From Paraburkholderia sejongensis (GTDB lineage Bacteria; Pseudomonadota; Gammaproteobacteria; Burkholderiales; Burkholderiaceae), in assembly GCF_020880815.1 (NCBI RefSeq), contig NZ_JAJITD010000018.1, forward strand, positions 99,329 through 163,328: DNA of 64,000 bases, read 5' to 3'. A model generated the notes under the pieces. It had not been told where the DNA came from. It did no database searches and saw only the letters and a list, made by a program, of their open reading frames with translations. This document shows, piece by piece, positions 25,778 to 34,775 of the stretch (within the stretch, counting starts at the first letter, position 1; each line of letters begins with the position of its first letter). The position numbers were made by a program, and so were the translations under genes.

Positions 25778-27658
25778 CTACACCCCCGCCGCGCTCGCAC
25801 GATCCAGCGTGCGCAGGAATTTATCCACGGATTCGTAGCCGACCACACGCAGCACTTCCTTGCCGCCGTGATCGAAGAAAATAATGCCCGGTGGCCCGAA
25901 CAGATTGAAGCGCTTGAGCAGGGCCTGATCGTCGGGATTGTTCGCGGTCACGTCCGCGCGCAGCAGATTCATTTGCTTCAGCTTCGCCTGCACGCGCGGA
26001 TCGCTAAAGGTGAATTGCTCCATTTCCTTGCAGCTCACACACCAGTCCGCGTAAAAATCGAGCATCGCGGGCTGTGCAGCCGTTTTGACGGCCTGGTCGA
26101 GCTGCGCCGACGAACGTACCGGCGCAAACGTCAGATCGCTCTGCGATGCCGCTCCGGCCGCGCTGGTGGCATTCGTAGCAAGCGATGCCCCGTTGCCACC
26201 GCGTACAGCGAGCACGGCGAGCGGTCGCAGCGGATCCGACGATCCCGCGGCTAGGCCGACCAGCAACGCGGCCGCCCACACCGCCATGACCATGCCGAGC
26301 GCCCGGCTGAAGCGGCGCCAGATCGAAGCGCCGGCAACCGACGCGGAAAAGAGACCGAGTGCCACCGCGGCGATCAGGAGCCACAGCGCACTGAGCAGCA
26401 TCGTCGCGGCGGCGCCGAGCACCGGCCAGACGATCCACAGCGCCGCCGCGAGCAGCACCACGCCGAAGAACACCTTCACGCCGTCCATCCACTTGCCTGC
26501 GCGCGGCAGCAGCGTCCCCGCGCCGAGGCCGATGATCAGCAGCGGTACACCAAGCCCGATGCCCATCGAGAACAGCGCCGCCCCGCCGAGCACCGCATTG
26601 CCGGTATGCGCGATGAACGCGAGCACCGCGAACAGCGGCGCGGTCATGCAAGCCCCCACCACCAGTGCGGACAGCGCGCCCATCACCGCGACCGCGGTGA
26701 ACTTGCCGCCGGAACGTCCCGTCGATGCGCTCGACACGCGATCGCGCCAACGCGCGGGCATCTCGATGTCGACGCCGGCGATCAGCAGCAGCGCGAAGAT
26801 CGTCAGCAGCATGCCGAACGCGCCGAGCACCCACGGGTTCTGCAGCCACGCGCCGAGACTTTGGCCGACCAGCGCGGCGGCGACACCGAGCACCGTGTAC
26901 ACGAGCGCCATTCCGATCACATACGCAACCGACAGCGCGAACCCGCGGCCTCGCGTCACTGCCGCGCCTTCGCCGATGATGATCGCCGACAGAATCGGGA
27001 TCATCGGATACGAACACGGCAGCAGGCTGAGAATCGCGCCAGCGACGAAATACAGCCCGACGATCGCAAAGAAGCCGCCACGCTGGAGCAACGACTGCGC
27101 GTAGTCGGCGCTGGTTGCGCGTTCGTACCAAGGTTCGTCGTCAGCGCCGACGGATAGCTGGGCTGTCGCGCCAGCCGCGGCGCTGCCGGCCGCCTGCAGC
27201 GCCGCGCCGCTCACATGATACACACGCTCCATCGGCGGGTAGCAGATGCCCGCATCGGCACAGCCTTGCGACGTCACCGCGAGATCGAACGGCCCGCTCG
27301 CCTGTTTGATCGGCACACGGATTGTCAGCTCATTGCGGTACGTTTCGACGTTCTTGTTGAACGTCTGGTCGAATTTCACGTGACCGGCCGGCAACTGCGG
27401 CTCGCCGAGCGTCGCCGTGCCGTTGCGAGTCGCGAACGCAAAGCGCTCGCGGTACATGTAGTAGCCGTCGGCGATCTTGTACGTCACGACGACCTCGCCC
27501 GGCTTCTCGGTCGCGCTGAATCTGAACGCGACGCCCGGCTCGAGGAAATCGTCCGCGGCGCGCGCAAGCGTGCCAAATTGCGCAAGGGTCACGCAGCCGA
27601 GCAGAAAGAATACGGTGCGCAGCGCAACGCGCGCTCGCCGGTCGAGACCGTTAAACAT
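25778..27658 (-). CDS. dsbD: Thiol:disulfide interchange protein DsbD
   Basis: A 626-residue inner-membrane protein that carries reducing power from cytoplasmic thioredoxin to the periplasm, for disulfide isomerisation and cytochrome c maturation. A signal peptide ends near LARA-ADD. The N-terminal immunoglobulin-like domain has its cysteine pair in GCADAGICYPPM. Eight membrane helices follow, with the transporter cysteines in LLPCSYPMIP and GACMTAPLF. The C-terminal thioredoxin domain has DWCVSCKEM. The start ATG at 27658 lies inside the last codons of cutA and has no purine-rich ribosome site (CCCCTCC precedes it), so translation is probably coupled to cutA. DsbD could supply reductant to the nearby System II genes. 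Confidence 0.95.
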   Translation of the reverse strand: MFNGLDRRARVALRTVFFLLGCVTLAQFGTLARAADDFLEPGVAFRFSATEKPGEVVVTYKIADGYYMYRERFAFATRNGTATLGEPQLPAGHVKFDQTFNKNVETYRNELTIRVPIKQASGPFDLAVTSQGCADAGICYPPMERVYHVSGAALQAAGSAAAGATAQLSVGADDEPWYERATSADYAQSLLQRGGFFAIVGLYFVAGAILSLLPCSYPMIPILSAIIIGEGAAVTRGRGFALSVAYVIGMALVYTVLGVAAALVGQSLGAWLQNPWVLGAFGMLLTIFALLLIAGVDIEMPARWRDRVSSASTGRSGGKFTAVAVMGALSALVVGACMTAPLFAVLAFIAHTGNAVLGGAALFSMGIGLGVPLLIIGLGAGTLLPRAGKWMDGVKVFFGVVLLAAALWIVWPVLGAAATMLLSALWLLIAAVALGLFSASVAGASIWRRFSRALGMVMAVWAAALLVGLAAGSSDPLRPLAVLAVRGGNGASLATNATSAAGAASQSDLTFAPVRSSAQLDQAVKTAAQPAMLDFYADWCVSCKEMEQFTFSDPRVQAKLKQMNLLRADVTANNPDDQALLKRFNLFGPPGIIFFDHGGKEVLRVVGYESVDKFLRTLDRASAAGV

Positions 27659-27983
27659 GGAGGGGACGTTGAGTTTCAGCTGTGATCCACTGGCCGTACG
27701 CGGCGGACGCCGTCGCTTGCCATGAGAGGATTTCCGGCGTGTCGTAGGGATGGTGCGCGTGAATGAACTGCTCGAGTTCGAGCGAGCGAGCGGTGCTGGT
27801 CTTGAACAGCAGCTGGATTTCCCGAGCCGTTTCGACCGAGCCCTGCCAATGATAGCTGGACTGCACGCTACCCAACTGGGTGACGCACGCGCAGAGCCTG
27901 GCAGCCAGGGCTTCGGCGCCGAGCTTCTGCGCGACGGCCGCATCGGGCACCGTCGTCAGCATCAAGGTCACATTCACACTCAC
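27651..27983 (-). CDS. cutA: Divalent cation tolerance protein CutA (GTG start)
   Basis: A 110-residue member of the trimeric CutA family, historically linked to copper tolerance, function still uncertain. Signature blocks are LMLTTVPD, LCACVTQLGSVQSSYHWQG, EIQLLFKTS and HAHHPYDTPEILSW. The GTG at 27983 (V-S-V-N-V-T-L-M) is taken as the start because a GGAG site lies five bases upstream and the length fits the family. The gene overlaps dsbD by eight bases; the cutA-dsbD (cutA-dipZ) pairing is also known in E. coli. Confidence 0.93.
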   Translation of the reverse strand: MSVNVTLMLTTVPDAAVAQKLGAEALAARLCACVTQLGSVQSSYHWQGSVETAREIQLLFKTSTARSLELEQFIHAHHPYDTPEILSWQATASAAYGQWITAETQRPLHV

Positions 27984-28121
27984 ACAAGCTCCAGCGCCGC
28001 ACCATTTAGATGCCGATATCGTATCACCTGGCCCTGCTGGCCCGCAGGGCGCGCCCCCGCACTGCGTCGCATCTGGTTCGGGGCTCACGCGACATTCTTC
28101 GCGCGGATTTCCGGCGCCAAA

Positions 28122-28154
28122 AACAAAAAAGCCAGGCGATGCGCCTGGCTTTTT
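28122..28154 (-). terminator. Terminator of the alpha operon after rplQ
   Basis: Arms AAAAAGCCAGGCG (28154-28142) and CGCCTGGCTTTTT (28138-28126) with a three-base loop are followed by further T-rich sequence on the minus strand. It closes the ribosomal super-cluster. Confidence 0.93.
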
Positions 28155-28170
28155 CTCGAAGCTAAAAAGC

Positions 28171-28563
28171 TTACTCAGCTTCTTGCACTTCCGTTTCTTC
28201 AACTTCCGGACGGTCGAGCAGTTCGACCAGTGCCATCGGTGCGTTGTCGCCGACGCGGAAACCGAACTTCAGGATGCGCAGGTAGCCACCCGGACGGTTT
28301 GCGAAGCGCGGGCCGAGCACGTCGAACAGCTTCGTGACCGAGTCACGATCGCGCAGGCGGTTGAACGCCAGACGACGGTTTGCCAGCGACGGCTTCTTGC
28401 CGAGCGTGATCAGCGGCTCGACGACTTTACGGAGTTCTTTCGCCTTCGGCAGCGTGGTCTTGATGACTTCGTGCTCGATCAGCGAGTTGGACATGTTACG
28501 GAGCATTGCCAGACGGTGGCTGCTCGTGCGGTTCAGTTTCCGCAGACCATGACGGTGACGCAT
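28171..28563 (-). CDS. rplQ: 50S ribosomal protein L17
   Basis: A 130-residue large-subunit protein near the peptide exit tunnel. The family N-terminus MRHRHGLRKLNRTSSHR is intact. The C-terminal ~15 residues are acidic (EVEETEVQEAE), an extension common in betaproteobacteria. It is the last gene of the cluster, separated from rpoA by 171 bases that hold a strong hairpin. Confidence 0.97.
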   Translation of the reverse strand: MRHRHGLRKLNRTSSHRLAMLRNMSNSLIEHEVIKTTLPKAKELRKVVEPLITLGKKPSLANRRLAFNRLRDRDSVTKLFDVLGPRFANRPGGYLRILKFGFRVGDNAPMALVELLDRPEVEETEVQEAE

Positions 28564-28647
28564 GTTAATTCCTTCGGTTCAAAGTTTTGGTCCAGCTCTT
28601 CTATCGCGCTCATTTCTGCTTGGCAGGGAGCGCACGGGCCGGTAGTG

Positions 28648-28689
28648 AAAAAAGACAAGACGCGGATTTTAAAGGAAAATCCGCGTCTT
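28648..28689 (-). terminator. Intercistronic terminator-like hairpin between rpoA and rplQ
   Basis: Perfect 14-base arms (28689-28676 and 28670-28657) enclose a CCTTT loop and are followed on the minus strand by GTCTTTTTTC. It has all the parts of an intrinsic terminator although rplQ lies downstream, so it may partly terminate or serve as an RNA processing or stability element. Confidence 0.7.
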
Positions 28690-28734
28690 TGCCAGTACAC
28701 AGTACAGCGCTACGACAGGCGATGAGTCCCGCGC

Positions 28735-29712
28735 TTACTTGTCGAGACCAGCCGGCGGCCAGTTTTCGAGCTTCATGCCGAGCGTCAGACCACGCGACGC
28801 CAGAACTTCCTTGATTTCGTTCAACGACTTGCGGCCCAGATTCGGCGTCTTCAGCAGCTCGTTTTCCGTGCGCTGGATCAAGTCGCCGATGTAGTAGATG
28901 TTCTCGGCCTTCAGGCAGTTCGCAGAACGAACCGTCAGTTCTAGATCGTCCACCGGACGCAGCAGGATCGGATCGATCTGCGGTGCGCGCGACGGTGCTT
29001 CTGCCGCTGCTTCCGTGCCTTCCAGTGCTGCGAACACCGACAGCTGATCGACCAGAATGCGTGCCGATTGACGGATCGCTTCTTCCGGCGAAATCACACC
29101 GTTGGTTTCGATGTTCATCACGAGCTTGTCGAGGTCGGTACGCTGCTCGACACGAGCGCTTTCGACCGCATAGCTGACTCGACGAACCGGCGAGAACGAC
29201 GCGTCCAGCACGATACGACCGATGATCTTGGCCGACTCTTCGCCGTAACGACGCACGTTGCCCGGCACATAGCCACGGCCCTTTTCGACCTTGATCTGCA
29301 CGTCGAGCTTGCCGCCCTTCGACAGATGCGCAATTACGTGATCCGGGTTGATGACTTCGCAATCGTGTGCGAGTTCGATATCGCCGGCGGTGACCACGCC
29401 TTCGCCGTCCTTACGCAGCGTAACCGTCACTTCGTCACGGTTATGCAGCTTGAAGACAACACCCTTCAGGTTCAACAACAGGTTGACCACATCCTCTTGC
29501 ACACCGTCGAGCGTCGAATACTCGTGCACGACGCCTGCGATCGTCACTTCGGTCGGCGCATAGCCAACCATCGACGACAGCAGCACGCGCCGAAGCGCGT
29601 TACCCAAGGTGTGGCCGTAACCGCGTTCAAACGGTTCCATGACCACTTTCGCGTGGCTCTCGCCAAGCGATTCAACTGCAATGATCTTGGGCTTCAACAA
29701 ACTGGTTTGCAT
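28735..29712 (-). CDS. rpoA: RNA polymerase alpha subunit
   Basis: A 325-residue subunit. The N-terminal dimerisation domain includes EPFERGYGHTLGNALRRVLLSSM. A flexible linker precedes the C-terminal DNA- and activator-binding domain, DDLELTVRSANCLKAENIYYIGDLIQ through NLGRKSLNEIKEVL, whose conserved arginine and lysines contact UP elements. It lies between rpsD and rplQ, as in all proteobacteria. Confidence 0.98.
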   Translation of the reverse strand: MQTSLLKPKIIAVESLGESHAKVVMEPFERGYGHTLGNALRRVLLSSMVGYAPTEVTIAGVVHEYSTLDGVQEDVVNLLLNLKGVVFKLHNRDEVTVTLRKDGEGVVTAGDIELAHDCEVINPDHVIAHLSKGGKLDVQIKVEKGRGYVPGNVRRYGEESAKIIGRIVLDASFSPVRRVSYAVESARVEQRTDLDKLVMNIETNGVISPEEAIRQSARILVDQLSVFAALEGTEAAAEAPSRAPQIDPILLRPVDDLELTVRSANCLKAENIYYIGDLIQRTENELLKTPNLGRKSLNEIKEVLASRGLTLGMKLENWPPAGLDK

Positions 29713-29836
29713 AGGTTTTCCTTTTCAATACCCTCGGCTCGTTACACCGATAAGGCTGACCGGTAACAACCTGAAAGAAAACAGCCGAGACGCCCCCTTG
29801 CACAATGCAAACGGGGTGCCCCGGCCGTCAATCCGA

Positions 29837-30460
29837 TTACCGCGAATACAATTCGACGATCAGGCTTTCGTTGATGTCGCCAGCGATGTCGCTGCGTTCC
29901 GGCTTCTGCTTGAAGGTACCTTCGAACTTCTTCGCGTCGACCGCGACCCAGCTCGGCATGCCGCCTTGTTCAGCGAGCGACAGAGCTTCGACGATGCGAG
30001 CCTGCTTGCGCTTCTGTTCGCGCACGGCAACGACGTCGCCAGCCTTAACTTGCATCGACGGGATGTTCGACACGACGCCGTTCACCGTGATCGCCTTGTG
30101 GCTCACCAGCTGACGTGCTTCAGCGCGCGTCGAGCCGAAGCCCATGCGATACACGACGTTGTCCAGACGCGACTCGAGCAGTTGCAGCAGGTTTTCACCC
30201 GTGTTGCCCTTCAGGCGGTCTGCTTCAGCGAAGTAGCGGCGGAACTGACGCTCGAGCACGCCGTAGATACGCTTCACTTTTTGCTTTTCGCGCAGCTGGG
30301 TGCCGTAGTCCGACGTACGAGCGCCCGAAGTGCGACCGTGCTGCCCCGGCTTGCTGTCGAGCTTGCACTTGTCAGCGAGCGAGCGGCGTGCGCTCTTCAG
30401 GAACAGGTCGGTGCCTTCACGGCGGGACAGCTTGGCCTTAGGGCCGATATAACGTGCCAC
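29837..30460 (-). CDS. rpsD: 30S ribosomal protein S4
   Basis: A 207-residue primary 16S-binding protein with the S4 RNA-binding fold (LESRLDNVVYRMGFGSTRAEARQLVSHKAITVNG). It lacks the N-terminal zinc cysteine cluster and carries DKCKLDSKPGQHG instead. S4 is the known translational repressor of the alpha operon in E. coli; the 124-base gap to rpoA and the 149-base gap after rpsK hold short hairpins but no clear S4 pseudoknot by eye. Confidence 0.97.
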   Translation of the reverse strand: MARYIGPKAKLSRREGTDLFLKSARRSLADKCKLDSKPGQHGRTSGARTSDYGTQLREKQKVKRIYGVLERQFRRYFAEADRLKGNTGENLLQLLESRLDNVVYRMGFGSTRAEARQLVSHKAITVNGVVSNIPSMQVKAGDVVAVREQKRKQARIVEALSLAEQGGMPSWVAVDAKKFEGTFKQKPERSDIAGDINESLIVELYSR

Positions 30461-30609
30461 GTTAATTCCTTCTGTGATTGATCACGCGAATGCATGCACT
30501 CACGCTAGTCCGAACCCTTTGGGTCGAACGGTGGGCTTAGTCAATTCAATAACGAGCGAAGCCTGCCGCCGCGCAACGCGGCAACAGGCGCTCGCAGAAA
30601 CCCGGCGTC

Positions 30610-31014
30610 TTAGATACGACGACGCTTCGGCGGACGGCAGCCGTTGTGCGGGACCGGCGTCACGTCGGAGATCGCGGTGATCTTGATGCCAAGACCATGC
30701 AGCGCGCGCACCGCCGATTCGCGGCCAGGACCGGGGCCCTTGATCCGCACTTCGAGGTTCTTCACGCCGTATTCCATCGCCACGCGACCAGCCGATTCGG
30801 CTGCAACCTGAGCTGCAAACGGGGTCGATTTACGCGAACCCTTGAAGCCCTGGCCACCCGACGTTGCCCAAGCAAGCGCGTTGCCTTGACGGTCGGTGAT
30901 CGTGATGATGGTGTTGTTGAACGACGCGTGAACGTGAACCACGCCCTCGGCGACGTTCTTCTTGACCTTCTTGCGAACGCGTTGCGCCGCGGAGTTGTTC
31001 GAAGCCTTAGCCAT
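30610..31014 (-). CDS. rpsK: 30S ribosomal protein S11
   Basis: A 134-residue platform protein that meets the mRNA near the E site. It shows HVHASFNNTIITITDRQGN, ATSGGQGFKGSRKSTPFAAQ and the C-terminal HNGCRPPKRRRI. It lies 28 bases after rpsM and precedes rpsD. Confidence 0.98.
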   Translation of the reverse strand: MAKASNNSAAQRVRKKVKKNVAEGVVHVHASFNNTIITITDRQGNALAWATSGGQGFKGSRKSTPFAAQVAAESAGRVAMEYGVKNLEVRIKGPGPGRESAVRALHGLGIKITAISDVTPVPHNGCRPPKRRRI

Positions 31015-31042
31015 TACGTTTTCCTGTAACTGTCAGTTCCGC

Positions 31043-31408
31043 TTACTTCTTCAGCGACTGCGCTGCACGACGCGGACCCTTGCGCGTACGAGCATTCGTA
31101 CGCGTGCGCTGGCCGCGCAGGGGGAGACCCTTACGATGCCGCACGCCGCGATAGCAGCCGAGATCCATCAGGCGCTTAATGTTCATCGTCGTTTCGCGGC
31201 GCAGATCGCCTTCAACGATGAACTTGCCGACTTCTTCACGCAGCTTTTCGAGGTCTGCGTCGGTCAGGTCTTTGACCTTCTTCGAAAATGCCACACCAGC
31301 AGCGACGCAAATGTCGCGCGAGCGCGTGCGGCCGACACCGTAAATAGCCGTCAGGCCGATTTCGGTATGCTGGTGATTCGGGATGTTAACCCCTGCGATA
31401 CGAGCCAT
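31043..31408 (-). CDS. rpsM: 30S ribosomal protein S13
   Basis: A 121-residue small-subunit head protein that contacts L5 and P-site tRNA. The N-terminus ARIAGVNIPNHQH and the basic C-terminal tail (RGQRTRTNARTRKGP) are typical. It is the first gene of the classical alpha group, after rpmJ. Confidence 0.98.
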   Translation of the reverse strand: MARIAGVNIPNHQHTEIGLTAIYGVGRTRSRDICVAAGVAFSKKVKDLTDADLEKLREEVGKFIVEGDLRRETTMNIKRLMDLGCYRGVRHRKGLPLRGQRTRTNARTRKGPRRAAQSLKK

Positions 31409-31449
31409 TGTTTTTCCTCAAACAAAAAGCGCAAGCAAAAGCGCGGCGT

Positions 31450-31566
31450 TCAGCCTTGACGCTGTTTGTGGCGCGGATCAGAGCTGCAAATCACGCGCAC
31501 AACGCCCTTGCGCTTGATGATCTTGCAATTGCGGCAAATGCGCTTAACCGATGCCATCACTTTCAT
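31450..31566 (-). CDS. rpmJ: 50S ribosomal protein L36
   Basis: A 38-residue zinc-ribbon protein read on the minus strand from ATG at 31566 to TGA at 31450. It starts [15 protein letters not shown]. The zinc ligands C11, C14, C27 and H33 are present, so this is the zinc-binding (C+) form. It fits the gap between infA and rpsM, its conserved place. Confidence 0.95.
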
Positions 31567-31586
31567 GATATTACCCTTTTTTCAAA

Positions 31587-31805
31587 TCACTTCGCCCGGA
31601 ACACGATCCGCGCACGCGACAGATCGTAAGGCGTCAATTCAACCGTCACCTTGTCGCCCGGCAGGATCCGGATGTAGTGCATCCGCATCTTGCCGGATAT
31701 GTGTCCCAATACGACATGGCCGTTTTCCAGCTTCACCCTGAAGGTAGCATTTGGCAGGTTTTCGATTACTTCACCCTGCATCTGGATCACATCGTCTTTG
31801 GCCAT
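31587..31805 (-). CDS. infA: Translation initiation factor IF-1
   Basis: A 72-residue OB-fold factor that occupies the ribosomal A site during initiation. Seen are KDDVIQMQGEVIENLPNATF, GHISGKMRMHYIRILPGDKV and SRARIVFR. The start is ATG at 31805 (MAKDD) rather than the earlier ATG, matching the family N-terminus. It lies between secY and rpmJ. Confidence 0.96.
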   Translation of the reverse strand: MAKDDVIQMQGEVIENLPNATFRVKLENGHVVLGHISGKMRMHYIRILPGDKVTVELTPYDLSRARIVFRAK

Positions 31806-31813
31806 AAGTCCTT

Positions 31814-33160
31814 TCAACGCATCGGGACGCCGCCGCCTTTGAAATTAGCTTTCTTCAGCAGCGATTCATACTGTTGCGACATAACGTACGACTGCACCTG
31901 CGCCATGAAATCCATTGTGACGACGACAATGATCAGCAGCGACGTTCCACCAAAATAAAACGGCACGTTCCAGCGCAGCACCAGAAATTCGGGCAGCAGG
32001 CAAACGAACACGATGTAGATCGCACCGGCCAGCGTCAGACGCGTGAGGATGCGGTCAATATATCGCGCCGTCTGATCGCCCGGGCGGATGCCAGGGACGA
32101 AAGCGCCGCTCTTTTTCAGGTTGTCGGCCGTTTCCCTGCTGTTGAACACCAGTGCGGTGTAGAAAAAGCAGAAGAAGACGATCGCCAACGCGTACAGCAA
32201 CACGTACACGGGTTGACCGGGCTTCAGGGCTTCGGCCACGTTGTGCAACGTGTCTGCGAACCAGCTGGTACGCGAACCCGAACTGAACCAGTTCAGGATG
32301 GTTGCCGGGAAGAGAATGATCGACGATGCGAAGATCGGCGGAATCACGCCCGACATGTTCAGCTTCAGCGGCAAATGCGAAGACTGGCCGCCGTAAATCT
32401 TGTTGCCCACCTGCCGCTTTGCGTAGTTCACAAGAATCTTGCGCTGGCCGCGTTCGATGAACACCACCAGATACGTCACAGCAGCAATCAGCGCGACGAC
32501 GATAATCGCCGAGATGATGCTCATCGAGCCGGTTCGCACCAGTTCAAACAGACCACCGATTGCGTTCGGGAAACCCGCCGCAATACCACCGAAAATGATG
32601 ATCGAGATACCGTTACCGAGCCCGCGCTCCGTGATCTGCTCACCCAGCCACATCAGGAACATCGTGCCGGTCACCAGCGTCACGACCGTCGTCAAGCGGA
32701 ATACCATCCCCGGATCGATCACAAGGCCCGGCTGATTCTCAAGCGCGACGGCAATGCCAAACGCTTGGAACGTCGCCAGCACGACCGTGAAGATCCGCGT
32801 GTACTGCGTAATCTTCCGCTGACCTGCCTGCCCTTCCTTCTTCAGCGCCTCGAGTTGCGGCGAGACGATCGCCAGCAACTGCATGATGATCGACGCGGAA
32901 ATGTAGGGCATGATGCCCAGCGCGAAAATCGTGAACCGCGAAAGTGCGCCACCCGAGAACATGTTGAACATGCCAAGGATGCCGCCCGACTGGCTTTGGA
33001 ACAACTTTGCCAGCTGGTCCGGGTCGATGCCCGGCACCGGAATATGCGCGCCGATGCGGTAGACGACCAGCGCCAGCAGCAGGAACACTGCACGCCGACG
33101 CAGATCGCCAAACTTCGCCGCGCCGCGACCGGGTTTTGCGAGACTCGGGCTGTTAGCCAA
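31814..33160 (-). CDS. secY: Protein translocase subunit SecY (TTG start)
   Basis: A 448-residue channel subunit with ten membrane helices. The plug region is near GGALSRFTIFALGIMPYISASIIMQLL, and the cytoplasmic loop FIERGQRKILVNYAKRQVG is typical. The start taken is TTG at 33160 (ANSPSLAKPG), because GGAGAAGG lies just before it. The ATG at 33178 would place that ribosome site inside the coding region. It follows rplO in the spc order. Confidence 0.95.
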   Translation of the reverse strand: MANSPSLAKPGRGAAKFGDLRRRAVFLLLALVVYRIGAHIPVPGIDPDQLAKLFQSQSGGILGMFNMFSGGALSRFTIFALGIMPYISASIIMQLLAIVSPQLEALKKEGQAGQRKITQYTRIFTVVLATFQAFGIAVALENQPGLVIDPGMVFRLTTVVTLVTGTMFLMWLGEQITERGLGNGISIIIFGGIAAGFPNAIGGLFELVRTGSMSIISAIIVVALIAAVTYLVVFIERGQRKILVNYAKRQVGNKIYGGQSSHLPLKLNMSGVIPPIFASSIILFPATILNWFSSGSRTSWFADTLHNVAEALKPGQPVYVLLYALAIVFFCFFYTALVFNSRETADNLKKSGAFVPGIRPGDQTARYIDRILTRLTLAGAIYIVFVCLLPEFLVLRWNVPFYFGGTSLLIIVVVTMDFMAQVQSYVMSQQYESLLKKANFKGGGVPMR

Positions 33161-33206
33161 GTACCTTCTCCGATGCAAATGCTAGTGACGGCAAATAACT
33201 TGCGCG

Positions 33207-33641
33207 TTACTCGGCAAAAGAGCCACCGGCTGCTTCGATAGCAGCGCGTGCACCCTTCGTCGCACCCAGACCCTTCACAACGACCTTGCGCTTGAGCTCG
33301 CCCGTCGCGATGATCTTGGCGCTACGGATCAGCTCGCCGACCAGGCCGGCTTGCTTGAGAGCCAGCAGATCGATTTCGTCGACCGGCAGCTTCTCGATAT
33401 CCGACAGACGCACTTCACCGACGAATTCCTTCGTCAGCGAGGTGAAGCCGCGCTTCGGCAGGCGACGTTGCAGCGGCATTTGACCGCCTTCGAAGCCAAC
33501 CTTGTGAAAGCCGCCCGAACGCGACTTCTGACCCTTGTGACCACGGCCAGCGGTCTTGCCGAGGCCGGAGCCGATGCCGCGACCAACGCGACGCTTTGCG
33601 TGCTTCGCGCCTTCAGCCGGCTTCAGGTTATTCAATTCCAT
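33207..33641 (-). CDS. rplO: 50S ribosomal protein L15
   Basis: A 144-residue late-assembly protein. The glycine- and arginine-rich N-terminal extension (RRVGRGIGSGLGKTAGRGHKG) and the globular C-terminal part are intact. The start is ATG at 33641 (MELNNLKPAEG). It lies between rpmD and secY. Confidence 0.97.
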   Translation of the reverse strand: MELNNLKPAEGAKHAKRRVGRGIGSGLGKTAGRGHKGQKSRSGGFHKVGFEGGQMPLQRRLPKRGFTSLTKEFVGEVRLSDIEKLPVDEIDLLALKQAGLVGELIRSAKIIATGELKRKVVVKGLGATKGARAAIEAAGGSFAE

Positions 33642-33670
33642 TATCAACTCCTTGAGTCCTGGTCAGCCGC

Positions 33671-33853
33671 TTAGCCGATGACCTTAACGAGGTACGAAAC
33701 CTTGTTGATCATGCCGCGCACAGCCGGCGTGTCCTGCAACTCGCTAACCGAGTTGAGTCGGCGCAGGCCCAGGCCACGCACCGTTGCACGGTGCGATTCA
33801 CGGGTGCCGATCAGGCTCTTGACGAGCTGGATCTTGACAGTTTTATCAGACAT
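33671..33853 (-). CDS. rpmD: 50S ribosomal protein L30
   Basis: A 60-residue protein. Signature: VKSLIGTRESHRATVRGLGLRR then VRGMINKVSYLVKV. The start is ATG at 33853 (MSDKTVKI), the usual family length; the upstream ATG would add three residues. It sits between rpsE and rplO. Confidence 0.96.
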   Translation of the reverse strand: MSDKTVKIQLVKSLIGTRESHRATVRGLGLRRLNSVSELQDTPAVRGMINKVSYLVKVIG

Positions 33854-33864
33854 GGTGTCCACCT

Positions 33865-34383
33865 TTAGCCCAGAATTTCTTCGACGGACTTGCCGCGCTT
33901 CGCAGCGATGTCGGCCGGCGTGGACTGCTTGCGCAGGCCGTCGAGCGTCGCACGAACGAGGTTGTACGGGTTCGTCGAACCGTGGCTCTTGGCCACGACG
34001 TTCTGCACGCCCATCACGTCGAACACTGCGCGCATCGGGCCGCCAGCGATCACGCCGGTACCGTCCTTCGCCGGAGCGAGGAGGACCGTCGAAGCGCCGT
34101 GCTTACCGTGCACTTCATGTTGCAGAGTACCGTTCTTCAGCGGCACCTTGAACATGTTGCGGCGAGCCTGCTCCATTGCCTTCTGGACAGCAACCGGCAC
34201 TTCCTTCGCCTTGCCCTTGCCCATACCGACGCGGCCATCACCGTCGCCGACCACGGTCAGTGCAGCGAAGCCGAGAATACGGCCACCCTTCACGACCTTG
34301 GTCACGCGGTTGACCGCGATCATCTTTTCACGAAGGCCGTCGTCGCGTTCGTCAGCCTGAACTTTAGCTTGCATCTTTGCCAT
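33865..34383 (-). CDS. rpsE: 30S ribosomal protein S5
   Basis: A 172-residue decoding-fidelity protein. The double-stranded RNA-binding N-domain includes the spectinomycin-loop region VTKVVKGGRILGFAAL without evident resistance changes, then GDGDGRVGMGKGKAKEVP. The C-domain has GGPMRAVFDVMGVQNVVAKSHGS. It lies between rplR and rpmD. Confidence 0.97.
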   Translation of the reverse strand: MAKMQAKVQADERDDGLREKMIAVNRVTKVVKGGRILGFAALTVVGDGDGRVGMGKGKAKEVPVAVQKAMEQARRNMFKVPLKNGTLQHEVHGKHGASTVLLAPAKDGTGVIAGGPMRAVFDVMGVQNVVAKSHGSTNPYNLVRATLDGLRKQSTPADIAAKRGKSVEEILG

Positions 34384-34397
34384 GACGAATTCTTCCC

Positions 34398-34763
34398 TTA
34401 GAACTTGAGTCCGGCTTCACGCGCCGCATCAGCCAGCGCTTTCACGCGGCCGTGGTAACGGAAACCCGAACGGTCGAAGGCGACGGATTCGATGCCGGCA
34501 GCCTTAGCCTTTTCTGCAATGCGCTTGCCGATCAGGGTCGCAGCAGCGACGTTGCCGCCCTTGCCCGATTGATCAGCCAGTTGAGCACGCACTTCGGCTT
34601 CGAGCGTCGACGCGCTGGCCAGCACCTTGGTGCCGCACGGCGAGAACACTTGCGCATAGATGTGCGTGTTCGTGCGATGCACGGCGAGACGCGCGACCTG
34701 CAATTCAGCGATCTTGATACGCGTCTGACGAGCGCGGCGCAGGCGAGATTGAGTCTTATCCAT
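34398..34763 (-). CDS. rplR: 50S ribosomal protein L18
   Basis: A 121-residue 5S rRNA-binding protein. It has a basic N-terminus (RLRRARQTRIKI), LAVHRTNTHIYAQVFSPCG, and the C-terminal FDRSGFRYHGRVKALADAAREAGL signature. It lies between rplF and rpsE. Confidence 0.97.
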   Translation of the reverse strand: MDKTQSRLRRARQTRIKIAELQVARLAVHRTNTHIYAQVFSPCGTKVLASASTLEAEVRAQLADQSGKGGNVAAATLIGKRIAEKAKAAGIESVAFDRSGFRYHGRVKALADAAREAGLKF

Positions 34764-34775
34764 GATTGCGCACCC

